Positions 44,379-57,133 of a stretch of 64,000 nt of DNA are shown here, one piece after another. Each line of letters starts with the position of its first letter. Position 1 is the stretch's first letter. Origin of the DNA: Fomes fomentarius (taxonomy: Eukaryota > Basidiomycota > Agaricomycetes > Polyporales > Polyporaceae). The stretch covers positions 2,790,001-2,854,000 of the forward strand of contig JABYQN010000005.1 of NCBI GenBank assembly GCA_022606135.1, written 5' to 3'. A model generated the notes under the pieces. The model searched no databases. It was not told where the DNA came from and saw only the letters and a list, made by a program, of their open reading frames with translations. A program made the translations under genes and the position numbers.

Positions 44379-47300
44379 ACCAGCGAGACCGGACGGGGAG
44401 GTGAGGAAGGGAAGGGGAAGACGACGAGGACGAGGACGGGCGCGCGACGAGAGACTTGGGGATGATGGTGGTCAGGACTCAGGAGGAGCGGAAGGGCAAT
44501 CTCTATCTAGCCGGAACGAGTTCTTGAATGCCTGACTAAGATTTCCTTGTCTGAGCCCGGCACGCCGCGTCCCGGCCGTGAATCGAATCAAGGGCGTCCC
44601 AGGCGCCTTTGGGTACCATGCGCCGCTCAGCGCCACGGTGACAGGCAGCAACCGCTCTCGCTCTTCTTGCCCTCACGAGGCCGGAATACAAACGTATGTT
44701 ATGACCTGTTCATGATGCATAACCGCATCCACAGGTGGAGAGCTCGGAGTGAGAGTCTAGAGAGCGAGAGTGAGAGCAGTCCGGGTAGATGGAACCATGT
44801 ACATCATTACATGCGCTATCGATGGGATTACGCCCTGGCAGTGGCTGTCCGTGTCCGCCACACCAACCTCGTCCAATTCTCGCCCGCTCCCCCCTTCGAC
44901 ACCTGCGCACGACATCTGCCCTTCCGATTGCGTATTCCCGCCTATCATCTCTCCAGATGCGTTGCAATCCCGACGCTTCCAGTTCATTTTGCACGTCGAG
45001 CGCGCCCCTCGAGGCCTCCTTCTCGTGCGACAGAAGGTAGCCTCTCGTGAGATTCAACTTCGCCCCGAACCTCGGGATTTGAATCAGCATCTAGTCAGCT
45101 GTCCCTCGGGCTTACAAAACCCACTCTCCACGACGTCTCCCAACGGCCCATTCTCGAACATGTAGACTGTGACAGCTTGGGCGGTCCGCCGGCTCGCATT
45201 CCGGTCCCACCGGGTTATGTACATTACTTATGCACAGCGGTAACCGTTCAACACACGCTGGGCATCCCCTGGCATCTTTTTGCGAAGTCGCAGAAATTTT
45301 TTGCCAGGACATAATGATACAACCGGGCCCGCTGTCTTGATCGGTCAGACGGCCGTCGGCAAAGCAGATCTTGCGCAGTCAATCAACGCACGTCCTTAGT
45401 CACTAACCGTCATTGCAGTCAGCGGAAAATACACCGCTGTCCCTAACTACACTGCAAACAACCCGTGCTTCGTCTCGGTGTCAATGGACTTCTTCACAAG
45501 GTGCGTCCATGCGTACATGCGCCGTCGTACTGGAGTCTCAGCACAGGCAGAAAACGCCTAGGGCAGTATGTTCATACGGTTTTGATACTAGAACGCCACA
45601 ATGCGCAGCAATCCCGACATGGTTCCGAGAGAACGATGGATTTTAACAATTCACCGCCTCTTTTTATTTCTAATCGGAGTCGGACGTACTGTTAACGTTC
45701 TCTCGCGCGCGGTTGCGGTTTTATATAAGTATTCTTCTACATCTCAGTCGAGCCACGCATTCGGGTAAGTCTGCGCAACCGCAAGCTCTAGATCTAATAG
45801 CAGCCAAGTCTTCCATTCATCACCGCACGGTGGCGGACGCCAACGGCGATATCTTCCAAGTACAGAAATGTGGCGGATTGTCGGCGGCGGCAACTGGTTC
45901 GAACATGCTTCCAGGTGCCTGCTTGCCAGCTGGGTGCAGACATCCAATGCCATATCCATATCTCGCCCGTCGATCCAGCCCTTCCTTCGCACGTTTAAGG
46001 GTTAAGCACCCTTCTCGACACCGGCGATCCGGACAGTCACGGATCTCCTGCAACCTACAATCCTATAGCTACCTGGAGTCATGTCTGATCATGACGTCTT
46101 GTGGCTGCCCCATGCGTCGCCCATTGCCTCATGCCCGCTCACTCCCTACTTACTTAACTCCAGCCTCTCGGCGCTTCGCTTTCTCGTCGCTTTGTCGGCC
46201 TTCTTTGGCACCTCAGCAACGTGTCGCACAGGAACAGCCCGGTGGGCCGGCGCCGCACACACTAACAGGTATCAGAAGCCAGCCGCGAAGCCGGAGAGTG
46301 TACGAAATCCAATAACCCACGCCTCGCCATATCCTAACCAACACCCTTTACAATCCCTGGCCTTCTTTGAGGACCGCCGACCACCGCTTCAACTGGAAGG
46401 CATCCGCTACGCCTATGAGAAGCCCTGTAGAAGTTCCCTCGAGCGTCGTCCGATGAACCCTCTCACAGAAGTACGGTATTATCCTGCCCACTGTTGCATA
46501 TTTGACACGTGATGCGTGCTCATAAGTACACGACACCAATTTGGTCCTACACGTTATGTATGAAGGCGAACCCACACTTCTCCTAGCTACATCAAAGGCA
46601 CTGGATTCTCACTGGACGTTCATGACTTATTCGCCACTGGAGTGGCGGCGGTGGCGGATTTTACGATACAATACATAAATCCTCCCCGCACGACAACTCG
46701 GCTAGGCTGACAGAGCTGTGTCTACCGGCTGCGATCCCATGCCGGCGAGGAACCACCTACTACAAGCCCACCCAAAACTTCAGCTTCTCCCATTCACGTG
46801 GTGTACGTCTTGCTCATGTCGTACGTATACTAGCTTATGGTACCAAGGCTTTCCTGGTCCAGCGATCGCGCGACTCGCAATTCGGAACCATCGACGCAGA
46901 AGCAGCAGTTATGCTTCCGTGGAAACTTCAGTATCAGGGGGGTGTAGTTGCGGCGGTGCGATGCCAGTGTGCTGTATGCATTAGTACGTCACGGTTGAAT
47001 AAATAACGATGGGTGTGTACTGCGGACTGGTTACATACTTAGTCTGTATTACGGATGCTACTAGCGAGTATGGGGTACGGGACTAAGAGACTACCGGTTG
47101 AGATCAAGTCCGGACGAGAGGTACGTTCGAGATACGGGCTAACGTAGAGGAGCAGGGGTGGTGCGGGAATAAGTTATCTGTAGGTTGCTGCAGAGGTTGA
47201 GGCGGGAGAGAGGAGAGGGAAGGGGACGTAGAGGGTCGAGGGCTTTGTTATTCAACTCTGTGTCCGCCTTCGAGCAGCGTAATTTAGATCGTGCGAGCCA

Positions 47301-47453
47301 GCTTGCAAACCAAGGAAACTGTTCGTCCGTCTGTTCTTTAATTCATCTAGCATATCACCCACCATCCCAGAAAATAAGGTTTTTCTTGATTCCAATCAAG
47401 AAGCATGTCGGAACGCGGATGCACGTGCGATACGACTAAGCAAAGGAAAAAGC
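44379..47453. other. 3-kb intergenic region, no gene seen
   Basis: Promoter side of the bZIP gene and 3' side of the guanylyltransferase. It is relatively AT-rich from 45.1 to 47.4 kb. An orphan plus-strand TATATAAG near 45722-45729 has no recognised gene behind it. Short open frames on both strands show no family features. Confidence 0.45.
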
Positions 47454-49044
47454 TTATAGCAGCTGCTTCCAGCCCGCGTCGCGACACTTCTTAACGAGCC
47501 GCTTCACCTCCTGCGAACGCGCGCGTGTGGTGACGAGCAAGGTGTCGGGCATGTCGACAATGACCAGATCGTCGACTCCAAGGAGGGAAATCAGCCGGCC
47601 GGACCCGGGCACAACGATACCCCCCGCAGCCTGCTCTGTGACAACTGTGTTTCCATGTACCGTCGTTAATCCTCCGGAGCATGGCATGGAACGACAAGGG
47701 TGATGACATACCGAGTCCGCTGTCGCCGAGAATACGTGGCTGGTTCAATTCCGCCGGCAAGAGATCTGCAAGGGACGAGAAGTCTCCAACATCGTCCCAG
47801 CCTGTCAAACGCAGAAGTACCGTTGAGCACTGCATGCGCAGCATGCTAGAAGGCGCAGCCCAGACATACCGAACGTCGCGGGTACGACTGCAACCCGGCG
47901 ATCCATCGCCGCCGGTTCCGCCACCGCGTTGTCGATGGCGATCTTCTCCAGGCCAGGCCAGACTTCATCCAGCACCTTCTGCCTCAGGGTCTCGTCGTCC
48001 CAGGCCACGGCGATCTTCTCAAGACCTTCGTGGAGCTCGGGCTTGTAGTCCTTCAGAAGCTGCATGAGGAACGCCGCCTTTGTGACGAACATACCGGCGT
48101 TCCACCGGTAGTTACCAGTCTTGATGTACGCCGCAGCAGTGCGAGCGTCTGGCTTTTCCTTGAAGCTTGCTACGAGCCGTGCGTTCGGCGCGTCTGAGAT
48201 TCCGAGCTTCTCCCCGAGACGGACATAACCGAACCCGGTCGAAGGGTGAGAGGGAGCAATACCAATAGTGACGAGGTAGTCCTTCTTCGCCACCTCTACT
48301 GCTTCCGCGACAGCTGCAAGGAACGCATCGTCACCCGAGATCATGTGGTCGGCAGCAAAAGAGCCAATGATCGCATTCGGGTCGCGTACAGCGAGGATAG
48401 CTGCCGCAAGACCAATGGCAGCCATGGAGTCTTTCGCACTTGGCTCACAGATCAGGTTGTGCTGTAGAAGGTCGGGAAGCTGCTCGGTGATGCTCTTCGC
48501 ATGAGCCGGGCCCGCAACGATGGCTGTGCGAGAGGCGGAAGAGAGTGGAAGGAGACGATCCCATGTGGCTTGGATGAGTGAACGGCCCTTGAGGGTCAGG
48601 TCGAGCAGGAACTTCGGGTGTTCCTCTCGGGAGAGAGGCCACAAACGCGTGCCTGCTCCACCAGCAGGAATGACCACCCAGAAGCCCGGGATTTCGCGAC
48701 CACCATAGGTGAATTGTGTGAGCGCATTGTCGCTGAGAGGTGACGGTCCATGGGCACTGACAACAAGAGCAGGGATTGAATTGGGCGTGAGGAAAGGAGA
48801 CTTGGCACGGAGCTGTGGACTTCCAGGTACAGGAGTTACGAATCCGGGCGTTCCTAGCCTGGAACCGTTATTCTAATGCGATGATGCACGTCAGTACTGG
48901 AAAGCGTCCGCGGTCAAAGAAAAATATAAGAACTATTTCAGGGATTGTCGGCAGATGCGAGAGCGTTGTAGCGTGTCGACGAGGTGAGTGTTCACGGTAA
49001 TCGATCTATCAAGGGTGCACGGCCCAATGTGAGCGGTTCGCCAT
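47454..49044 (-). CDS. Mannose-1-phosphate guanylyltransferase, bacterial ManC-like (type II)
   Basis: Makes GDP-mannose from mannose-1-phosphate and GTP. Exons on minus: 49044-49021 (start, tentative), 48872-47870, 47801-47712 and 47644-47454, about 435 residues. The nucleotidyltransferase signature IPAGGAGTRLWPLSREEHPK and FKEKPDARTAAAYIK with WNAGMF are those of bacterial ManC enzymes. The end VVTEQAAGGIVVPGSGR, VDDLVIVDMPDTLLVTT continues the same core. The left-handed-helix C-terminus of the usual fungal enzyme (Psa1/Mpg1) is absent, as is a ManC isomerase cupin. About 55 residues of Pro/Ser-rich sequence precede the core. The internal introns are about 67 nt with good splice sites. The first exon (MANRSHWA) relies on a 148-nt intron and is the weakest part. 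This looks like an old transfer from bacteria. Confidence 0.82.
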
Positions 49045-49184
49045 GATTGAATGGGACCGTCCGCCTAGAATCATTCCGCGGCAGGGCTTGCTGCGGACGC
49101 CGGACGAGGCATGGAATTGAACCACAACGATCCAGACGCGTCTATTTCCGTGATGACTGCGCAGTAACCAACCGCCGCACTCGT

Positions 49185-49656
49185 TTACCACAGACAAGGC
49201 ACCCCGACAGACACCCCGAAGTGAGGTGATGTCCTGGTGATACCCTCCGTTGACGAGGTCATCAAAGCTAGGCGCGATTGGACGAGGTGCTGGCATGTTT
49301 ATGATAACAGGTGGATGGGAGGAGGGCGATTGAACGTAGCAACAATCCGCATAACGTCCGGCGTTTTGGCGGGCCCCGCAAAGGACAGCAAAGCAACAAT
49401 ACGCACGTGGAGACCCTCCTTGACCTGACGCTCCAGGCTCGCGTTGGCCTGTCGGAGCTCGTGGCACTCAGACCGGAGCTCCTGAATCTCCCCTTGCTGG
49501 AGGGCGCGGTGTCAGCAGAGAACATCGGAGACGTGGAGTCTTACTCACCGACTTATGTACGGCCTCCATAATCTGCCTGAACATGAACTCGATCGGAAGG
49601 CCTGCGATAGGCTGCGCGGCAGGCTGGGTCATGGTTGGCGTTGGAGGGTAGGACAT
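49185..49656 (-). CDS. Small coiled-coil unknown protein
   Basis: No family recognised. Exons: 49656-49549 (MSYPPTPTMTQPAAQPIAGL, PIEFMFRQIMEAVHKS), 49496-49407 (QGEIQELRSECHELRQANAS, LERQVKEGL) and a tentative last exon 49289-49185, about 100 residues. Exon 2 is a clear heptad-type coiled coil. The first intron (52 nt) joins it in phase and both exons are strongly coding-like. The last exon is uncertain because two acceptors are possible. Its 3' end lies close to the guanylyltransferase start, about 140 bases away on the same strand. Confidence 0.6.
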
Positions 49657-50331
49657 GGCGGTCAGAGGTGGTGGTGGTTGAGAGACAAGAAGGGGGAGAA
49701 GAGACGGAGAGAGAATGCAGCTTGACGTGTCCGTTGGATGGCAGCCAGGAGCCTGTGTAGGTCCGAGGGCGCCTCCATGAACGGGCCTGGCCGAACCGGT
49801 TCATCGACTTTAGCTTCCGTGCGAAAACACGCTAATTATGGGCGCTATGTCCGTCTGCCACATAGGCCTGACATACATCTCTTCATTGTATATCTATACC
49901 TGTGCTACATCTCAAAAACACGTCCGAAGCATTCTGAAGCATCATTAGTGATTACATGAAGCCCGTCAACTACTGTTGCCCAGGCTCGCGCTTAGTACCT
50001 CACTGTTGGGATTCGACCACCGGCTTACGGGAACACGGCGGCTCGGTGATGTGGTCAGGAATTATAAGATCGTGCATGCGACACCTGCTTCTACTCGATT
50101 AGATATCCTTCCTTGATGCACTCACCTGGGGACCCTCAGTCGATTGGTGGGAACCAACAAAGCTGTAGCTCATCGCGCAGCCCTGATCATCATGATACTC
50201 CAAAGGTCAAGTATGGCGATCCACTCACTGCAAGCGTGCACCTTCTCACTTATAGCATCCTCGCCGTAAGGCTGAGATCCTTCTGTTCACAAGCCAACTG
50301 ATCACGGGCCTCATGGATCGTGATCCAAGTG
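49657..50331. other. Intergenic, no gene seen
   Basis: About 670 bases between two minus-strand genes. The first 150 bases upstream of 49656 are purine-rich on plus and would be the promoter or leader of the coiled-coil gene. Confidence 0.4.
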
Positions 50332-50949
50332 TTAGACTGGGTTGTTGATTGCTAAGGCGGCGATTGTGTGCGTCTCTTCTATTCGTATCCTCCTACTCCT
50401 TCGTCCGGAATCGTACATGGTTGGATTGAGGGTCCCTGCACGGTGACGTACTGGAAAGATATTCTTGTCGGCACCTGCGAGCTCGGCACGCAGCAAGTCC
50501 GCGCCAGACATTCGGAGTTTCCTTTCAGTCTCCGCCCGTCGCCAAGACGAAGTCCAGGACAGCGTGTTGAAGTTGGCGGAGTGGTACTAGCTTGACCTCC
50601 AACTTGAACGCATATATAGTGGTGCAACTCACCATGACGTCCGTTATCCGCAAGATAGACGTCCGACGGCGCTCTACAACCCGAGATCTAGCATGTGCAT
50701 GTGAGCCACATCGTCCGCGTTGATCGTGCCTCAGACGAGACTCACTATACAATCATGGCGCATATACATACCAGCTCGGTTCCTCTTGAACTCGAGAAGG
50801 TGCAGTTCATTCGTCTTGCATACCTTCAATAGCAGACGTGATAACCCAGGGATTGTCCATGAAGGGGCAATATCGCGGGACGCCGGCTTCTCGTAGCCCG
50901 AGGCTTGGTATCGACGGGTATGGAGTATGAGGGTGTCGACTTCTGCCAT
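50332..50949 (-). CDS. Unknown protein, three exons
   Basis: Not recognised. Exons on minus: 50949-50768, 50687-50633 and 50586-50332, about 163 residues. Text: MAEVDTLILHTRRYQASGYE, then LLKVCKTNELHLLEFKRNRA, then GISRVVERRRTSILRITDVM, then YHSANFNTLSWTSSWRRAET and MSGADLLRAELAGADKNIFP. Splice phases agree and codon use is coding-like. The second intron is only 46 nt; reading through it gives a shorter alternative ending LEVKLVPLRQLQHAVLDFVL. The size and the basic Arg-rich middle recall uncharacterised basidiomycete families, but no name can be supported. Confidence 0.45.
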
Positions 50950-53900
50950 CTTGAAACCGAAGGTAAGAGCGTTTCTCGTGACGGGAGAGGATAAGGTAGG
51001 CTTCTTGTCTGACGACAGCCGCTTTTGGGTCGAAATGATGTGAATTCCAAATGCGATGTAATTTCCTACGGTTCTGCGATGCATCCATGGGAAGGTCCTG
51101 AGGAGTATGGTCGTCCGAATGTGCGGGTACGAGTGGCAACGAACTTTCGTGTTCAAACAGCAGTGTTCGGGGACGACGAACGTAGCAGGCGCTGCGACAC
51201 CAGGGTCAACGTAGCAGCTCTCGCGACGCACCCCCAGCTCCTCCGACTGCGGCTTTCCACCCTACGTCTTCTTGCCTCCTTGCCCTGTTCGCTCACTTCG
51301 ACGTTTCTCTTGCTGAAAAGGTTCACGGCGACTCAAACAAAAAAGCATTGGCACACCAGGCGTCCGGTATCCACCAGGTCACTAATGTCCGAAGCTCGAC
51401 ACGCACCTCGAGCCCAACTTCCTGATCGACCACCACCATACCCGGGTTGGCACAACGTTCGACCCCGACGAGGAACGATCTGCGCTCCGCACTTGGGGCG
51501 TATTAACGGCCGCGGAGTTGGTGAAGACATCGACATCCGACAAGTGGGGCGCATGCGAGTTGGAGATCATGATTCGTCGCCATTGCGGCTCAAGAACAAG
51601 GGTGCCCCAACGAGGGGGTGCACGGGAGCCCGCTACCATAGGTGGAGGGAGTTGCGATTCAAGGACAATTCGAGACACTTCGGAAATTGGAGACGAGAAG
51701 AGGAAACCGTCCACGGCCGGTGATGAGGGACATTGTAGAGCCGCTTGGCGCACTGGCAGGCAATCATCCGCAACCTGACGCCCAGTCCTGGCCTTCCCCA
51801 GCCTCAGCCTGGTCCCAGACCCTCAGACTCGACGGCATCTTTCGCATCTCAAGGTAGGTTCCCTCCACGTCTCCAGCTGGCTGGAGTCCGCCTGATTTCC
51901 AGCCCTTCTCGAGCACACGGCGATGATCCGGAAGCAGGTATGAACACTCGTGCAATCCCCCGCAAGAACCGCCGTGAGAAGGTGGCCGTCAGGGGGTAGC
52001 CGTCAGAGCACACACGCCTGCCGTAATATGCGGGTCAAGAGAGGAGTCTGATAGCAAAGCGGACAAGGTTGCATTTCGACCCTTCGGTCTCGAACTGCGC
52101 TGACCAGCCTCCCCTTCATAGACTAGTCTGCTATGAGTGCCACGAGGCCTTCGATGGTGCGCGCTATGCACGCGGACCCCGACACGCTCTGGGGGAGGCC
52201 CACGGCGCGACTCAATAGAGATGGCCACGGTCTGTGCAACGTTGCTCGCGAACGCTTCGCAAGGTTCTCGTCTGCGCCGTCACTGGTGCTGCGCTGTTTC
52301 TCCGCCGTTCTCCTTGGCTGGAGCACACGGAAATTTCGCATCTGAACCACAGCCTAGAACCGATAGGGAGAGAAATGCCAGTAGCAGGCGGTTCGTTAGG
52401 CCGCCGTGTCGTCGGTGCCAACGGCTTCCCTGCGCACACGCCGATCCATCATGCTCCATCCACCCTCTAACCCTTTAACCTTGCTTGCGTCACAAGCTCT
52501 AGGAGAGGTGAAGGGGCCCGCCAGGGCAGAATTGACACCGCGTCGTATACGCGCGGTCAATAACGGGTCTTCTTCTACAGTTATGCTGTAATATTCATCC
52601 GGCACTAGAAGGGCTCGCTGCGCCGTGCTGCCACCTGATGTCGGCGGCCTGCAGCCAGTGAGTGATACCGTTCTCATCCCGTCGTTGGGAAGCAAATTTC
52701 CCTTATATAGAAATACGCTTCTAATTGAGATGGGATCAGGGTGCGCTCGTCCGGAACCAAAACCTCGCCTTCATTGTCTCCTTCACGGTCTATGTGAATC
52801 CTGGGTTTACTCCTGTCCGATTGGGGTACGGCGACACGAACCAGACACTCGCACACCGCGCACCGCGCACCTCATCTCTCAATCTATGCGAGCGTCAGGC
52901 ACAGTATCCGAATATGACCGGGACCGGTGAGTGCAAGGGGCTATGTCACCTGGTGATTTCCAAATGACGAGGCGGGTACACTTTGGGCGTAGGCTTCTCG
53001 AAATTACTTCACGTCAGCGGTACGTTCTCGTTACATATTGATTATGGCGAGAGTTCTGACTAAACTTGAACCCCAGTGTATTTTGAGCGTGAGGATGCGT
53101 CAACCCTGGAGGCGAACCAAGAGACCGGTTTAGGACTGGTATTCCCTTCGCAGGTCTGATTACAATATCACGGTCCAAGACCCGGGAGGCCAACGCCCTG
53201 CGGACCCGGTCCGACGATACATCATAGCGGCTCGCTCGACTATACGACTACCGCGATCACACAGAACCTACTCGCTTGCGAAGCGGGAATGGAGATGTCT
53301 CTAGTCGCTGCTCGGTCTGCTTATTTCTAGATAGGTTTACCGCGGTTCGGGGTCGTCTATCACGCTTCGATCGAAGAGATAGCAGGACAAGTGGGCGAAC
53401 CGCACGCCGGTGTTCTCGGCACCAATCTTAAAACTATAACTCGTGATGTTCTCGCCCCGCCGGCTCGCGTCCGGTGGCCCGTGGCTCGTCCACCTTCGTT
53501 CATCTGCCGAGGGGAGGTGCGTGTGTGTGCGTGCGCGGGCCAACTCTGGTGTGGATTTTTCACATACATGCACTGAATAAGTTTATTCGAACATTCCTAG
53601 ATTGCGATACGCGACTCGGCGATCGCTCACCTCGGGGGCTGCTGGTCGAACGGCCGAGACGTGTCCACCCCAATCAATTCAATCCATTCATTCACGGGAT
53701 TCCCTGGAGCGTTTCGGGCCTACGTTTGCCGACCGCAACCAGACGTGACTGTTGGCGCGATGACCGGGGCGCGCCTGGTGAGCTTCCTCGCGCGATCGAA
53801 GAGCGACATTCATTCACGTCATTGACGACAAACAGGACGGGCCGTCCGAGTCTTCCTACAGGGTCTGCATGCGAACAGAGTACCCCGGTAGTGGTTTATC

Positions 53901-56353
53901 TTACCTTGGACCTCACTGGGGGAGGCGAATCGACCTATTCCACTACTCCTTCCGGGGTCCGCGTGAGAAAGACCAGTTGGCGAGCCCGACAAGGCGATCG
54001 CACACTCGTCGGCGGTGCGTCTCGCAGCCCGATGATCGCGTTGGGCGATGGATTTGCCAGCAGGAGAGCGAAGACGGGTTTTCAGTTTCCCGCCCACGCA
54101 CGATGTGGCTACGTCACGCTGTGGTTCCTTCTGTGACTGTGTACTCACAGCGGATATTACTTTTTGCACTGATGCCAGCTATCCAGCGCTGGTCATCGAT
54201 GATCATGGGGAGAAGCGCCACGAGGCAGAGGCGCCCGCGGCCCGTTTCTGGACCAGGCCGGTGTTTGCGCGTACACAACAACTTAACCGTCTGGACACGC
54301 CGACGCCATCGTACCCTTCCTGGCTCTCTCTTGCGTCCACACCGGCAGCGCAGCGGTAGCGTGCCTGGCTCATCGATTCTGGATGCTCTCCCATCTTCAG
54401 CTGACCGGTAGGCTGAGCGCCCAGCTGCTCGTGCCAACTGCAGCCGCCGTTCCACAGAATCTCTCAGGATGTGCGACCCTTCACAGAGTGCATTAATGGT
54501 CTCTCCATTTCCGAGCGCAGCGACCCACCGCCCCCAAACCGCCATCATGCGCCTTTAGGAATCAGGATGATCGATATCTGGACAAGGCCTGATGCGCGGT
54601 ACGCAAGAAGCCAAGTTCTTCGACGGTCAGGACGCCAGTCGTTCTCTTACGTGCTCACTCTGGAAGCTCGCCGCAAGCAGCTGCCGATATACGCAGCGGG
54701 GCCTCTTCCTGTGGGAAGGCTTCGGACAGGCGAACGCAAACGACGACTCTTCGGATGCTTATTCGTGTGCATCTTCGACGCCCTTCTCACACTCGCACTG
54801 GCGCCCATGCCGCTTCGGCGCGAACTCTCGCTTTCAGGTAAGGTCAGTCGAGGTTCAGCGATGCTTGCCTGCGCTGTCAGATAATGCGCTAGCCCGTCGC
54901 CTTCTCATCTCGGCGCTGCACCCTTCGGCGCCAGCATGGCCAGAGGTACGCCCACGCAGGTTTCTCAGCAGTGTCAGTCCTGATCCGTGCTGCCTGTGAC
55001 AGGGCTCAATCTGTCCTCAATCGCGATGCCCATTGTGATTAGAGTACTGATTTCTCACAGGAGGACTAGCATCTAGCGTCAGGAACCCGTGCTGTACATC
55101 TGGGGCAATGCGTCACCCGTACCAGAGCCCGGGGCGGGGGCGAGTACCCCAAGAAGGACCCCATTTCTCCCCCCCCGTAACACGCACGGTATGCTTGCAG
55201 GATGATGACGACCAATGGTCGCCCAACGTCCGTCCGTCCTGCGCCCTGCCCCCGTGAGTACGCTACTTGCACTTGCGGGATTCTGTTCGCGTCCTCATGA
55301 TATACGTCCTCGCTCTAGTGTTGTACCCATGCCGCGGCGGATGGAACTTGCGCCTTCTTCGTTGTCCCTCCAATCCCCATTGCGCACACAAACAGCTACG
55401 TACAGACTGTCAGACTGCGAATCGTCGTGGGATAGGATCAAGTGCTCGGACGGGCGAGGTAGAGGCATTGTGCGTTCCACTTGTGCGTTGTGAGTGGCCT
55501 GTTGCGGCTTTACATCGGTCGCTCGTCCATGGCAGGCCGTGGATCTGGAGCGGAAGTGACGTCGTGGGGCGGCACCATGTGCTCGTAACGCGACAATCTC
55601 TTTGTAATCCACCCAGGTTCGCAGCGGTCTAGAAGACGCGAACTGGCAGATGTGCCGATGGGACCAAGACGAACTACTACTGGCTGTACGAGCCTTCCTG
55701 GTGCACTGATGGAAGCGTGGCCCGGCGCCCGCCCATTGGCAGCTGCATTCCACTGCCATCCCCATATGCCCGCTCGCACGTCGCACTCAGCTCCTCGTGG
55801 TTACTCACTGCTCGTGCCGTCGGCTACGGACCATGGGAAAGACGAGCGCGCGCCCATTAAGCCCCGCCCGCACGTTCCCCCATATTCCGTCCAGTGGCAC
55901 TGGCCAGACTCCAGTGCTGTGTGTGGGGGTAAAGCGAGTGAGTAGCACGTCCGACATCACCGCCGCTGCGCGTCACCACGCCATGGCCGTCCGTGCCGAG
56001 TGTGTTTGGTGTGTGTGGTGGACCAGGACAGCCTTGCGTTCAGTTTCTCCCGGGCTCCGCCACGCGCGCGCGCGCGCGCCACCGCATGCCTCGTTGTGCA
56101 ATGTGGACCTTCGACCTTCGTCATCCTCCCTTCTTCGAGCTTGGCAATAATCCGTGTACCGTGTACACAATCGGCAGCGCGATGGCCCCGCGCAGTGCAG
56201 CTGCGAGCTCTTCGAATTCTCTAGCTTGTCGCGGACCTTCGCCTTTCTCACAGCGCGACCGTGGAGAGTCAGGCTGCCATTGGCTCCACGGTCGTACCAC
56301 ACGGGGTGGGGCGAGTCGAGTCGGAATCCGGCTGAGAAACCCGTAGGGGACGC

Positions 56354-56374
56354 GCACCGTGCACCGTGCACCGT
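56354..56374. repeat. Heptamer tandem repeat (GCACCGT)3
   Basis: Three GCACCGT units, then gcacac. Confidence 0.8.
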
Positions 56375-56766
56375 GCACACTGCACAGTGCGTGCAGCCCG
56401 TCCTGGCGGTGCGCGGGAGGGGTGCGTGCGTGTGTGCCTATCTTGCGGGCGAGATAGGCAGTCGCGCTGCTGTTTAGTTGGGCTAGTGCAAGCGTCAAGC
56501 GCCAGACGCTTCTCGCTTGGAGCTAAATTTACCGTGTTCAATATCCCCTCGTGTTTATCCGGCCATGGCCCGGCCAGCCCTTTTCTATTCTCTCTTTCCT
56601 GCGCCCTCAGCGGCTGCTACTTGGCGCTTACGCCCACACGCGTGCGCACCCGCGACGATCTCTGTCATAACTCATCATCATCATCAGCATCATCAGCATC
56701 AGCTGAAACAATGCAAGTGTACATATATACTGCCGGGTCAGGCGAGCGTTAACCCTCGATCCGATC

Positions 56767-56788
56767 TCTCTCTCTCTCTCTCTCTCTA
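56767..56788. repeat. (CT)n microsatellite
   Basis: Eleven or so CT units. Confidence 0.85.
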
Positions 56789-56990
56789 CTCACTGCGAAA
56801 CGCGGAAGAGTATACAAGGCGCGCGTGGAAGCGGCAAGTATCGTGTTCTACATACATATGTATGCCTGTCCGTAGGTACACACACAGCGGCAGCACGTCC
56901 GCCAATATTACGATTAACTATCTAAATAGCGAGGTATACGTCCGCAACCGTCAAGGCGGCCAATCAATATCATACAGCACCCCCGAGTAG

Positions 56991-57018
56991 CGTGGGACGT
57001 GGGACGTGGGACGTGGGA
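56991..57018. repeat. Heptamer tandem repeat (CGTGGGA)4
   Basis: Four perfect CGTGGGA units, about 115 bases downstream of the WOPR gene's stop. Confidence 0.9.
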
Positions 57019-57133
57019 CAGCGTGGAAACAAGTACAGCGTGGGGGCGTGTGTGGGGGAGGAGAGGCTAGAAAGCAACCAAACTCGACAGCAGATGAGCA
57101 GAATTAAGAAAGGCGTGGGTCGGTCGGCAACAG

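Larger units (their letters stand above)
50950..57133. other. 6-kb region with fragmentary open frames and repeats
   Basis: No complete gene could be built. Isolated coding-like pieces occur at about 51390-51600 (plus, TFDPDEERSALRTWGV), 52730-52900 (plus, NLAFIVSFTVYVNPGF), 53340-53480 (minus, ENITSYSFKIGAENTGV) and 55640-55850 (plus, TKTNYYWLYEPSWCTDGS). Each is without matching exons. They may be decayed genes or single exons of genes I cannot join. Repeats include a CGCGCG run near 56067-56078, heptamers at 56354-56374 and 56991-57018, and CT repeats at 56767-56788. Confidence 0.4.

Noticed and set aside
51382..51753. Minus-strand open frame opposite a coding-like plus frame
   Set aside because: All frames are open here because of GC-rich sequence, so neither strand can be preferred.
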